Of a DNA stretch of 64,000 nucleotides, positions 49,882-57,885 are shown piece by piece. Where the stretch lies: assembly GCA_038043285.1 (NCBI GenBank), contig JBBTCJ010000034.1:21265-85264 (forward strand), written 5' to 3'. The DNA is from JBBTCJ01 sp038043285 (lineage in GTDB: Bacteria; Planctomycetota; Phycisphaerae; UBA1845). The notes under the pieces are model-generated. The model searched no databases and was not told where the DNA came from. It saw nothing but the letters and a program-made list of their open reading frames with translations. The translations under genes were made by a program, and so were the position numbers. The stretch's first letter is position 1. Each line of letters opens with the position of its first letter.

Positions 49882-51432
49882 ATGCCCTCGGGACGATTCT
49901 TTGGGAGACTCTTCCTCGGCAACGCCGCGCTGGTCGTCGTTCTGGTGGCCATCGGTCTCGCGGCCCTGACCTTGGAGCTCGACCACTTCCTGACACCGCA
50001 GATCGATCCCTACCTTCGAATCATCGGCGGCGCCCTCCTGGTCATCGCCGCCGCGGTGGCCGTCGGATTCGCCGTGACCGCCGGCGGGCGCATTCGCCGC
50101 TTGACCCAGACCGCCCAAGCCGTCGCCCGCGGCGATCTAAAGGCTCGCGCGGACGAACGCGGTTCCGACGAAATCGCACTCCTCGCACGCTCGCTCAATC
50201 GCCTGCGCGACCGTCTCGCGCGACAGGTTGACGAACTCCAGCGCCAACGCCGGGGCTTGGCGCTGTTGTTGGACCATCTCCACGAGGGCGTCGTGCTCGC
50301 GCGTCGCGACGGCAAGGTCGCGCTCATCAACCCGGCCGCCGCCGCCATGCTCGGCGTCGATCGCGCGACCATCGAGGGCATCTCGCGCGGCCGCCTGCCG
50401 GCGGTGGAGGACTGTGTGTCCCAGCATGAGCTTCAGTCCCTGCTGATGCCCGAACCGCCAACGGTTTGCCCCGCTGCACCGCCGTCCGCAGGTACCTCCT
50501 CGGACGCGCGGGTCGTCGACTCCACCGCCATTCGGATCGAACTTCAACCCGCCGGAGGCCCGATCTCCGTTCTCGCGTGGGCCGCCGACGTCGTCCTTCC
50601 TCAAGCGCCAGACATGTCCGAGTTCGGCGCGGGCGGCGAGGATCCCTGGCCCGCCAGGCTGATGGTCTTGACCGATGTCACCGATTTGACGCGGGCGTTG
50701 AAAGTACGCAGCGACTTTGTTGCCAACGCATCACACGAGCTGCGTACGCCGCTGTCGGCCATCCGCGGCGCCGTCGAAACGCTCTCAGCCATGGACCCCG
50801 CGGAAGACACCGAGTTCAGCCGCCGGTTTCTGGATACCATTGCCCGTCAGTGTCGGCGGCTTGAGGCGTTGGTGGCTGATCTGCTGGAGCTTTCCCGCCT
50901 CGAAGCGCCCGGAAAGAGGTTCGCGCTCGCTCCGATCAACGTTCACCGCGCGTGCGACGAACTCCGCGAACGCTGGGCGGAAGCGATCGCCGCGAAAAAC
51001 CTCCAATGGATCGCCGATATCGCCGTGGATTGTCACAACCTGCACGCCAACGCCCACCTCTTACAACTCGCGCTCGACAACGTCGTGGACAACGCCGTCA
51101 AGTTCACACCCCCGGGCGGACGAGTGCAGGTGCGCGGCCAATGCCGGGCCGACGTGGTGGCCATCGCCATATCCGACTCCGGCTGCGGGATTCCCGCCGC
51201 CGATCGAGAACGCGTCTTTGAGCGTTTCTACCAGGTGGATTCCGCGCGAACCGCGGGGAGCGCCGGGGCCGAATCCCGCGGGACAGGTTTGGGACTCTCC
51301 ATCGTCCGGCACGCCGTCACCGCCATGGGTGGAACCGTCGAACTCGACAGCGAAATCGGCAAGGGAACCTGCGTGACGCTGTCGCTCCCGCGGCCCGCCT
51401 CCCATTCCCATCACCCGTCGACCAATCCTTGA
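49882..51432 (+). CDS. phoR: Phosphate-type sensor histidine kinase PhoR
   Basis: A 516-aa membrane kinase that should phosphorylate PhoB. Two transmembrane helices (~10-32 and ~46-68) with a loop of only about a dozen residues, as in PhoR proteins that sense through PstB/PhoU rather than an external ligand. Then HAMP (~69-120), a PAS-type domain (~125-175, and ~215-270 after an insert), HisKA with His 285 in ANASHELRTPLSAIRG, and HATPase with LALDNVVDNAVKFT, DSGCGIP and GTGLGLSIV. The ~35-residue Pro/Ala/Ser-rich insert within or after PAS is unusual. It lies 12 bp downstream of phoB and is surely co-transcribed. The start ATG has only a modest ribosome-binding site. Confidence 0.9.
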   Translation: MPSGRFFGRLFLGNAALVVVLVAIGLAALTLELDHFLTPQIDPYLRIIGGALLVIAAAVAVGFAVTAGGRIRRLTQTAQAVARGDLKARADERGSDEIALLARSLNRLRDRLARQVDELQRQRRGLALLLDHLHEGVVLARRDGKVALINPAAAAMLGVDRATIEGISRGRLPAVEDCVSQHELQSLLMPEPPTVCPAAPPSAGTSSDARVVDSTAIRIELQPAGGPISVLAWAADVVLPQAPDMSEFGAGGEDPWPARLMVLTDVTDLTRALKVRSDFVANASHELRTPLSAIRGAVETLSAMDPAEDTEFSRRFLDTIARQCRRLEALVADLLELSRLEAPGKRFALAPINVHRACDELRERWAEAIAAKNLQWIADIAVDCHNLHANAHLLQLALDNVVDNAVKFTPPGGRVQVRGQCRADVVAIAISDSGCGIPAADRERVFERFYQVDSARTAGSAGAESRGTGLGLSIVRHAVTAMGGTVELDSEIGKGTCVTLSLPRPASHSHHPSTNP

Positions 51433-51659
51433 CCGGACCGCGCCTCACGCTCCCAAACCCCTCTTGGCCGCGCCAAAACCACTGATCGCTCGCCCAACCT
51501 CCTTCTGCGATCAGGCGCGAAGTTATTTGAATAGCAGCCCCGCGGGCTATCCCCACGCCCGTTCGGGCAGGACGCTGCGGAGATGATCGCCTTGGGAGGC
51601 TGACACGCCATGTACGATCCGCGAAACACGACCCGACACCCCTTGCCGTTGACCAGCGA

Positions 51660-51714
51660 CGTAGGGCGGACTTCGCCCGCCGATCCACCACCGGCGTGCG
51701 TAGCACGCCCTACG
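51660..51714. repeat. Nested palindromic element
   Basis: The ends CGTAGGGCG (51660-51668) and CGCCCTACG (51706-51714) are perfect inverted repeats. Within them GGGCG/CGCCC and GGCGTGC/GCACGCC form two further hairpins. The RNA or single strand could fold as a cruciform-like structure. I see no coding potential. Confidence 0.75.
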
Positions 51715-51727
51715 AAGCTTGCCGTTG

Positions 51728-51880
51728 ATCAGAACCGCGACAGCATGGAGCGGTGTCTTTTCTTCATCCGTACCGCGACCGCCTGCCCGCTACGCGCAGC
51801 GTCAGGGTCAGGGAGCGGCCGCCGTTTCTACCTCTTCTTCTTCTGTTCCTTCCATCCGTACCGCGACCGTCAGGGAGCGG
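51728..51880 (+). repeat. Interspersed repeat array, units A-B(interrupted)-B
   Basis: Type A at 51728-51753, a type B unit at 51766-51818 split by ~26 extra bases (CCTGCCCGCTACGC...) with TCAGGG doubled, and an intact type B unit at 51854-51880. The A unit and the B unit after it are joined by the same T-rich spacer as at 41.95 kb. Confidence 0.85.
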
Positions 51881-52168
51881 CTCTGCCTTGGTCCCCGACG
51901 CGCTTGCGGAAAAAAACCCGAAACGATCAAACATCTCCGAGTCACGGCACCGATGACGTGCATTCGCCGGCGAACAAATGAAAATTTCCAAACGAACCCA
52001 TTAATCCCCCCGCTGGCCGGGTCGAAAACGCGGATCGACACCGAAATCGCCTTTCGAAACTGGCTTCGCTTTCACCCCGTTGGCTTCCTACGCACTTCGA
52101 CCGCGAGGCTGTTGCCCAGGCTCACGCGCTTTTCTGGGCAGATGTCTGGCTCGCAAGCCTTGTAATTC

Positions 52169-52206
52169 TTAACGCAATTCTAACACCATCCCCAAACGCT
52201 CCTAAC
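52169..52206 (+). promoter_or_regulatory. Pho-box-like direct repeats upstream of the pseudopilin gene
   Basis: TTAAC (52169-52173), CTAAC (52180-52184) and CTAAC (52202-52206): the shared TAAC recurs at 11 and then 22 bp, that is, on one face of the helix. This is the spacing expected of PhoB-type sites. It stands ~100 bp before the pseudopilin start codon, downstream of phoBR. Confidence 0.5.
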
Positions 52207-52306
52207 ACGGCGTTCCTACGCTCCTCCTCGGAAAGAACGAATCGAGGCGGCAGGCGTAGCCGACTCGATCGTTGGACAGGCCAGGCGCAAAGGAAAGGAA
52301 ACCAGA

Positions 52307-53443
52307 ATGACGGTCCAGGTACGGAAGCGGTACGGCTTCACCTTGGTGGAGCTGTTGGTCGTGATTGCAATCATTGCACTGTTGGTTGCGATCTTGTTGC
52401 CTTCGTTGTCCCAGGCTCGTGAGGCCGCGAAGGGTTCGACGTGCGCGTCGCACCTGCGGACGTTCTCGTCGGCGTTCGAAATCTATGCCGCGCAGGACCG
52501 GTTCCTCACTCGAACAAGCGGGGCCTTTGACCACCTCCGCGACGGGGACGTGCGAACCATTGGGTGGGTGGCCGACGTGATCAACCTCAAGGTCGGCTCG
52601 CCGGGGCAGATGCTCTGCCCCACCAACCGATGGCGGATCAATGAGAAGGTCGCGGATTACACCGGCGCCGCGACCACCGGAACCGCCAACCCGCTCCGCT
52701 GGGCCGGCAACGGCGGAAACGCCCTCGTTCCGATCATGGATCCCGTGGCCAACAAGGAGGATGCCGCGGAGCTTTGGGCCAAGGGCTACAACACGAACTA
52801 CGCCACGACCTGGGCGTTCGTGCGCGGCGACCCCAGCGCGACCGACGGCTACGGTTCGAACGGCGATACCACCGATCCCGCAAAGTGCCCGCGCGACGGA
52901 GACGGTCCGCTCAGCGACAGCCACATCACCAACTCGCCGATCTCCGCCGACCGCATCCCACTGATGGGCGACTCCCGCGCCGGGGACGCCGCCGACAGCG
53001 AAGTGACCGCCGCCCACGCCGACACGATCAACAAGTTCGCCGGCGAACAACTCGTCAAAGCCGGCGACTTCACCGTCGAATCATTCACCGATGGCATGAG
53101 CGTTGACTACAGCGGCGTGACCAAGGACGCGGGTCGAAAGGGCCACGAGTTCAACGACATCGCCCCGATTCACAGCCCCAAGGGGAGCGACACCGTCGGC
53201 GGGTACTCCAACATGCTCTTTGCGGACGGCCACGCCTCGAAGGTCTTCGACACCGGCGGAAAGCTCAGCTACTACGGAGATCCCGCCAGCGCCAAGAGCG
53301 ACGTGCCCGACGGGTTCATCGGTCCCTACAAAGTGGGAACGAACTTCGAAATTAACGAAACCGGCTTTTCCGAAATCCGCAGTTCGATGTGGTACGGACG
53401 AATGCGCCCACGAGCAAAGGCCGGCGGCGGAAGCATCGAGTAG
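52307..53443 (+). CDS. Type II secretion/type IV pilin-like pseudopilin of the planctomycete type
   Basis: A 378-aa protein with a prepilin leader and methylation motif RYGFTLVELLVVIAII; cleavage is expected between Gly and Phe, with Glu at position 5 of the mature protein. The hydrophobic helix extends through LLVAILLPSLSQAR. The C-terminal part has GGYSNMLFADGHASKV, the H-X9-DG-like motif that marks the large planctomycete pseudopilin family. AAAGGA precedes the ATG at 52307. The size is well above classic pilins, which is normal for this group. It lies alone between phoR and pstS, behind Pho-box-like repeats, so phosphate-controlled expression is likely. Function is unknown; filament formation or secretion at the cell surface is assumed. 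Confidence 0.88.
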   Translation: MTVQVRKRYGFTLVELLVVIAIIALLVAILLPSLSQAREAAKGSTCASHLRTFSSAFEIYAAQDRFLTRTSGAFDHLRDGDVRTIGWVADVINLKVGSPGQMLCPTNRWRINEKVADYTGAATTGTANPLRWAGNGGNALVPIMDPVANKEDAAELWAKGYNTNYATTWAFVRGDPSATDGYGSNGDTTDPAKCPRDGDGPLSDSHITNSPISADRIPLMGDSRAGDAADSEVTAAHADTINKFAGEQLVKAGDFTVESFTDGMSVDYSGVTKDAGRKGHEFNDIAPIHSPKGSDTVGGYSNMLFADGHASKVFDTGGKLSYYGDPASAKSDVPDGFIGPYKVGTNFEINETGFSEIRSSMWYGRMRPRAKAGGGSIE

Positions 53444-53620
53444 CACGCAAATAACAGGCCGGCTGCGGTTCGGTCGCAGGACATGGATCGTGCCCCGAAC
53501 AGCCGCCGGTCACAGGATGCCCTGGAGCGGCGCGATCCCTGGGGTCTGGGCTTGATGGGGGGGCAAGCTTAGACCTCTCTTCGGATCGACGTCGTGAAGC
53601 CGGCTGAGAAAGGATCCGCC

Positions 53621-53809
53621 ATGCCCTACGAATCGCAACCGCCAACGACCGGGGATCGTGACCATCTTGGCCCCGCGTCGGTGGCCGGTCGCGGCGATCA
53701 GGCCGCAGGGACCAGGCTCCGTGTCCGCACGGTCCCGCCATCCCAGGTGTCCGACGAGCAGATCCTCGCTTGGCTCGACGACGCAGAAGCCGATGACCCG
53801 GCGAGATAG
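53621..53809 (+). CDS. Small hypothetical protein (62 aa)
   Basis: A short frame starting MPYESQPPTTGDRD, with AAAGGA 6 bp before the ATG. It ends with an acidic segment QVSDEQILAWLDDAEADDPAR that looks like a real amphipathic helix. I recognise no family. It lies between the pseudopilin and pstS, separate from both. It may be a genuine small gene or a chance frame in GC-rich sequence. Confidence 0.4.
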   Translation: MPYESQPPTTGDRDHLGPASVAGRGDQAAGTRLRVRTVPPSQVSDEQILAWLDDAEADDPAR

Positions 53810-53881
53810 GGGCCATGACCGCCTTTCACTACTCATGCCGCTACATTTGTCGGGAACAAGCGAGTTCGTCGGCCGGACTTC

Positions 53882-53911
53882 TTCACGCAACCTTAACAAA
53901 TGTGGTATATA
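53882..53911 (+). promoter_or_regulatory. Pho-box-like repeats and -10 element upstream of pstS
   Basis: TTCAC (53882-53886) and TTAAC (53893-53897) are 11 bp apart, and TATATA (53906-53911) follows 8 bp later, in the place of a -10 box. A direct repeat at this distance replacing the -35 region is the layout of PhoB-activated promoters. It lies ~110 bp before the pstS start. Confidence 0.55.
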
Positions 53912-54022
53912 CGAATGGCCGGGCGGCTCGGTGCCCATCCAGGATTCAACGCCCGGAGCGGCGTGTGACGCGAATCGACAGGAAACCCAAGTGAACCTAC
54001 GCACTTTGAGAGGAACAGAATA

Positions 54023-55054
54023 ATGCCAGATGCGAAACAGTTTGTCTGGTGGGCCTTGGGCCGCACATCATGCGCGCTCATCTCGATCGCCGCAGTGGCC
54101 TGCAGCGGCGGCTCGGCCGACGCCCAGTTGAAGGGCAAGGTCCGCGTCGATGGATCGAGCACCGTCGCCCCGATTACCATGGCGGCCTCGGAGATGTTTA
54201 AGGCGAAACAACCCAACGTTGAGGTGACCGTCGGAATCTCCGGAACCGGCGGGGGATTCAAGAAGTTCCTCGACGAAAAACCTGAACTGCGAACGGACAT
54301 CAGCGACGCGTCGCGCCCGATCATGCCCCAAGAAATCAAGCGGGCGCAGGAGCTGGGCGTCGAGTTCATCGAACTTCCCATCGCCTTGGATGGTTTGGCC
54401 GTCGTCGTGCATCCGTCCAACACCTTTTGCGATCATCTGACGATCGACGAGCTTCGGCGGATATGGGAGCCGAACAGTCAGATCAAGAGCTGGAGCCAAG
54501 TCCGCAAGGGGTTCCCGGACAAGCCTTTGACGTTGTATGGACCCGGGACCGACAGCGGAACCTTCGATTACTTTACGGAGGTGATCGTCGGCAAGGCCAA
54601 GGCGTCGCGCAGCGATTACACCGCCAGCGAAAGCGATAACATGCTGGTTCGCGGCGTCGAGGGCGACCAGGCCGCCCTGGGATACTTCGGGTTCTCCTAT
54701 TTCGAGGCCAACAAGAGCAAATTGCGCGCCGTCCCGATCGACGGAGGCGGCGGCAAGCCGATTGTGCCATCGCTGGAGACCGTCCGATCCGGTGCCTATG
54801 CACCGCTTTCCCGCCCCTTGTTCCTGTACGTGAACAAGGCGGCTTGCTCCAAGCCCGCGGTGAAGGCCTTCGTGGAGTTCCTGCTCGCCGACACCAAGAA
54901 AATCGTTGAGCATCCGCGTGTCAACTACGTCGCCCTTTCCGACGAGTTGTCCGAGCTGGCACGGAAGCGCTTTGTCGAAGGCAAGTCCGGTTCCGCAATG
55001 TCGCAAGCGGAAGGCGCCCACGTGGATCTTGCGGACACGTTCCGGAAGTATTGA
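54023..55054 (+). CDS. pstS: Phosphate ABC transporter substrate-binding protein
   Basis: PstS binds phosphate outside the inner membrane and delivers it to PstCA. The 343-aa protein has a lipoprotein-like signal (ALISIAAVAC, Cys 27) and the classical N-terminal VRVDGSSTVAPITMAASEMF with GISGTGGGFKKF, where the backbone and Ser/Thr contact phosphate. Further on it has ISDASRPI and TLYGPGTDSGTFDYFTE, the second phosphate-contacting loop. AGAGGA stands just before the ATG at 54023. It is the first gene of pstS-pstC-pstA-pstB-phoU, with a Pho-box-like promoter ~110 bp upstream. The 207-bp gap to pstC may allow more PstS than permease to be made. All key features are intact. Confidence 0.96.
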   Translation: MPDAKQFVWWALGRTSCALISIAAVACSGGSADAQLKGKVRVDGSSTVAPITMAASEMFKAKQPNVEVTVGISGTGGGFKKFLDEKPELRTDISDASRPIMPQEIKRAQELGVEFIELPIALDGLAVVVHPSNTFCDHLTIDELRRIWEPNSQIKSWSQVRKGFPDKPLTLYGPGTDSGTFDYFTEVIVGKAKASRSDYTASESDNMLVRGVEGDQAALGYFGFSYFEANKSKLRAVPIDGGGGKPIVPSLETVRSGAYAPLSRPLFLYVNKAACSKPAVKAFVEFLLADTKKIVEHPRVNYVALSDELSELARKRFVEGKSGSAMSQAEGAHVDLADTFRKY

Positions 55055-55261
55055 TCGATGGGCACCGCCCGTGCACTCCCTCGACGGCGATTTTCCGGCT
55101 CGTGAAGGTTCAGTTTTCACAGCCCTCGATCACGCCGATGCAATTCCGATTTGACGGCGGACGGGCGGTGTGTTCTCCTTCCTGACTCGGCGGTCGACGC
55201 CCGTTGGGTCGGTCGCCGTCCGTGCCGATCTGCCATTGGGGAACTCACGGAGCCGCGAGCC

Positions 55262-56161
55262 ATGCCGCGTGGAGTCCTTCGGGTCCGAGAGCGATTGATC
55301 CACGTGGGCCTTTTCTTTTCGGCCCTTCTATCGGTCGCAACGACAGCGGGCATCATCTGGGTGCTGGCCGTCGAAAGCTTCCGCTTCTTTGCCCACAAGG
55401 ACGTCACGGTCTTCTCGTTCCTTTCCGGGAGCAACTGGTCGCCGCTGCTGGAACCGAGGAGCTACGGAGTCCTTCCGCTGGTCTGCGGAACGTTTCTCAT
55501 TGCCGGCGGGGCGTTGCTCCTGGCTGTTCCCGTCGGGTTGGCGGCGGGTATTTTCCTCAGCGATTACGCCCCACCCCGCGTGCGCGCGTTCCTGAAGCCG
55601 ACGCTGGAGATCCTCGCGGGGATTCCCACCGTCGTTTACGGATATTTCGCCCTGACGTTCGTCACCCCGCATCTCATCAAGCCGCTCTTTCCGGCCACCC
55701 AGGTGTTCAATGCCGCAAGCGCCGCGATCGTGGTCGGCGTGATGATCATCCCGACGGTGGCGTCGCTGTGCGACGATGCCTTTCGCGCGGTTCCCCGTAC
55801 GCTCCGTGAGGCCGCCTACGCGTTGTCGGCCACCCGGCTGGAGGTCTCGTTGCGCATCGTTCTTCCCGCAGGCCTATCCGGGGTGGTCGCGGCCGTCCTG
55901 CTGGCCTTCGCCCGGGCCGTCGGAGAGACGATGGCGGTGACCATCGCCGCGGGATCCAATCCGCAACTGACCCTCAATCCGCTCGATGCCGTTCAGACCC
56001 TGGCCAGCTACATCGCCCAGATCAGCATGGGCGACACGCCGCACGGTTCGATCGAGTACCAGACGATCTACGCCGTGGGGATGCTGCTGTTCCTGACCAC
56101 GCTCGCCTTCAATGTCATCGCCCACGTCGTCCTGGGCAGGTTCCGGGAGGTCTACGATTGA
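55262..56161 (+). CDS. pstC: Phosphate ABC transporter permease PstC
   Basis: Inner-membrane permease of 299 aa with about six transmembrane helices, the first at ~13-35 (HVGLFFSALLSVATTAGIIWVL). Family blocks include GVLPLVCGTFLIAGGALLLAVPVGLAAGIFLSDY, LEILAGIPTVVYGYFAL and the EAA-type loop DDAFRAVPRTLREAAYALSAT, which contacts PstB. AFARAVGETMAVTIAAG is also typical. ATG 55262 is chosen because it places the first helix correctly and the sequence upstream is not coding-like; GGAG lies 11 bp upstream. The stop overlaps the pstA start (TTGA), so translation is coupled. Confidence 0.94.
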   Translation: MPRGVLRVRERLIHVGLFFSALLSVATTAGIIWVLAVESFRFFAHKDVTVFSFLSGSNWSPLLEPRSYGVLPLVCGTFLIAGGALLLAVPVGLAAGIFLSDYAPPRVRAFLKPTLEILAGIPTVVYGYFALTFVTPHLIKPLFPATQVFNAASAAIVVGVMIIPTVASLCDDAFRAVPRTLREAAYALSATRLEVSLRIVLPAGLSGVVAAVLLAFARAVGETMAVTIAAGSNPQLTLNPLDAVQTLASYIAQISMGDTPHGSIEYQTIYAVGMLLFLTTLAFNVIAHVVLGRFREVYD

Positions 56162-57042
56162 GCACCGTGACCGCCCAATTCGAACCGCGACTCGCGCGGC
56201 GGCGGGCCTACGGCGCTGTGTTCGCCGGTGTGTGCCTATTCATGACCCTCGTGGGAATGGTCGTCCTGGTCGTGCTGCTGGTCAACGTGGCGCGCGACGG
56301 GGGACGGTGGGTCTCCTGGGGTTTCCTCGATCGCTTCCCGTCGCGGTTGACGCCCGAGGAGTCGGGAGTCAAGAGCGCGCTGTTCGGGACGCTCTGGCTG
56401 ATGTTCATGACCGGCGCCTTCGCGGTTCCGCTGGGTATGGCCGCCGCCGTGTATCTACACGAATACGCACCGCGAAACCGCATGACGCGCTTCATCGAGC
56501 TGAACATCGCCAACCTTGCCGGCGTGCCGTCCATTGTCTACGGAATCTTGGGGATGACGATCTTCACGCGCATGTGCAGCCTCGGCCTCAGCGTGCTCGC
56601 CGGGGCGGCCACCCTAAGTCTGCTCGTGCTGCCGACGGTGATCATCGCCAGTCGGGAGTCTCTGGCCGCGGTTCCCGATTCGTTTCGCCTGGCGGCGTAC
56701 GGGGTCGGCGCTACCCGTTGGCAGACGGTTCGGGCGCACGTCCTGCCCGCCGCGATTCCGGGGATGCTGACGGGGGTGATTCTGGCGATGTCACGGGCCA
56801 TCGGCGAGGCGGCGCCCCTGGTGGTCATCGGCGCGCTGATGTTCATCACCTCGATTCCCAAGTCGCCGATGGACGACTTCACCGCGCTGCCGATCCAGAT
56901 TTTCAATTGGATGGATGAGCCGGAGATCATCTTTCAGGAACTCGCGGCGGCGGCTATCATCGTGTTGCTCGGGATTCTGCTTCCGATGAACGCGGTGGCG
57001 ATCGGGATTCGCGCATGGCAGCAACACAAGAAGGCATGGTGA
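56158..57042 (+). CDS. pstA: Phosphate ABC transporter permease PstA
   Basis: Second permease subunit, 294 aa. About six transmembrane helices, the first at ~19-43, then SALFGTLWLMFMTGAFAVPLG, IANLAGVPSIVYGILGM and the cytoplasmic coupling loop SRESLAAVPDSFRLAAYGVGAT, followed by AMSRAIGEAAPLVVIGAL. It starts at TTG 56158, overlapping the pstC stop by four bases; GGGAGG seven bases upstream supports this. GTG 56167 is the alternative. Its end overlaps pstB. Together with PstC it forms the phosphate channel. Length and motifs are normal. Confidence 0.94.
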   Translation: MSTVTAQFEPRLARRRAYGAVFAGVCLFMTLVGMVVLVVLLVNVARDGGRWVSWGFLDRFPSRLTPEESGVKSALFGTLWLMFMTGAFAVPLGMAAAVYLHEYAPRNRMTRFIELNIANLAGVPSIVYGILGMTIFTRMCSLGLSVLAGAATLSLLVLPTVIIASRESLAAVPDSFRLAAYGVGATRWQTVRAHVLPAAIPGMLTGVILAMSRAIGEAAPLVVIGALMFITSIPKSPMDDFTALPIQIFNWMDEPEIIFQELAAAAIIVLLGILLPMNAVAIGIRAWQQHKKAW

Positions 57043-57881
57043 ACGTGACCGCCGATTTCCCGGGCACGGAGCGCCGCCCGTCGGTTCGGTCGGTCACGCC
57101 ACGCCCGGCGGCCCCCGACCGAACCCCGTCCACGGAGATCGTTCTCCGCGCCGACCACCTGACCATCCGCTACGGCTCGTTCGCCGCGGTACGCGACGTC
57201 TCGCTCGACATTCGCGCCCACGAAGTGACCGCGATCATCGGGCCTTCCGGTTGCGGAAAGAGCACCCTGCTCCGCGCCATGAACCGGATGAATGATTTCG
57301 TGCCCAGTTGCGCCGCGGAGGGCAGGCTCTGGTATCGCGAGCGGAACGTCTACGATCCCTCGTGCGATCCGGTCGAGCTTCGCCGGCAGATCGGCATGGT
57401 TTTCCAGAAACCCAACCCCTTCCCCAAGTCCATCTACAGGAACGTCGCTTGGGGCGCCTCGATCAACGGGTACCAGGGACGTCTCGACGACCTCGTGGAA
57501 TCGGCGCTGAAACAGGCCGCTCTCTGGGAGGAGGTCAAGGACAAGCTGCACCAGAACGCCTATGCCCTGTCCGGCGGACAGCAACAACGGCTGTGCATCG
57601 CCCGGGCCATCGCGCTGCAACCCGACGTTCTGTTGATGGACGAGCCTTGTTCCGCCCTGGATCCGATCGCCACGGCGCGGGTGGAGGATCTGATCGACCA
57701 GTTGAAGACCCGGTACACCGTCGTGCTGGTGACCCACAACATGCAGCAGGCGGCCCGGGTCTCCGACACCACGGCCTTCATGTACATCGGCGAACTGGTC
57801 GAGGTGAGCGACACCAACGTCATGTTCACCAATCCGCACAACAGGCGGACGCATGACTATATCACCGGACGGTTTGGATAG
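57015..57881 (+). CDS. pstB: Phosphate ABC transporter ATPase PstB
   Basis: The ATP-hydrolysing subunit of the phosphate importer. The 288-aa protein has Walker A GPSGCGKST, the PstB-specific AMNRMNDFVPSCAAEG, the Q-loop QIGMVFQKPNPFPKSIY, signature LSGGQQQRLCIARAIA, Walker B VLLMDEPCSALDP and the switch His in VLVTHNMQQAARV. An N-terminal extension of ~40 residues before the ABC core is Pro/Arg/Thr-rich and probably flexible. ATG 57015 overlaps pstA by 28 bp; ATG 57036 would also work. phoU follows 4 bp after the stop. Together with PhoU it probably signals the phosphate state to PhoR. Confidence 0.96.
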   Translation: MAATQEGMVNVTADFPGTERRPSVRSVTPRPAAPDRTPSTEIVLRADHLTIRYGSFAAVRDVSLDIRAHEVTAIIGPSGCGKSTLLRAMNRMNDFVPSCAAEGRLWYRERNVYDPSCDPVELRRQIGMVFQKPNPFPKSIYRNVAWGASINGYQGRLDDLVESALKQAALWEEVKDKLHQNAYALSGGQQQRLCIARAIALQPDVLLMDEPCSALDPIATARVEDLIDQLKTRYTVVLVTHNMQQAARVSDTTAFMYIGELVEVSDTNVMFTNPHNRRTHDYITGRFG

Positions 57882-57885
57882 ATCG

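Larger units (their letters stand above)
51433..52306. other. Long intergenic region with palindrome, interspersed repeats and Pho-box-like sites
   Basis: About 870 bp between phoR and the pseudopilin gene. In order it holds a nested palindromic element (51660-51714), three interspersed repeat units (51728-51880), an AT-richer stretch, and TAAC repeats spaced in multiples of 11 bp (52169-52206). No credible gene is seen. Confidence 0.7.

Noticed and set aside
51719..52165. Small open frames over the repeat array at 51.7-52.2 kb
   Set aside because: The translated sequence is simply the interspersed repeat read through; no ribosome-binding site or domain.
53456..53520. Terminator after the pseudopilin gene
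   Set aside because: Possible arms (GGCTG...GGTTCGG with CCGAACAGCC) need a three-base bulge and a long loop and are not followed by T residues.
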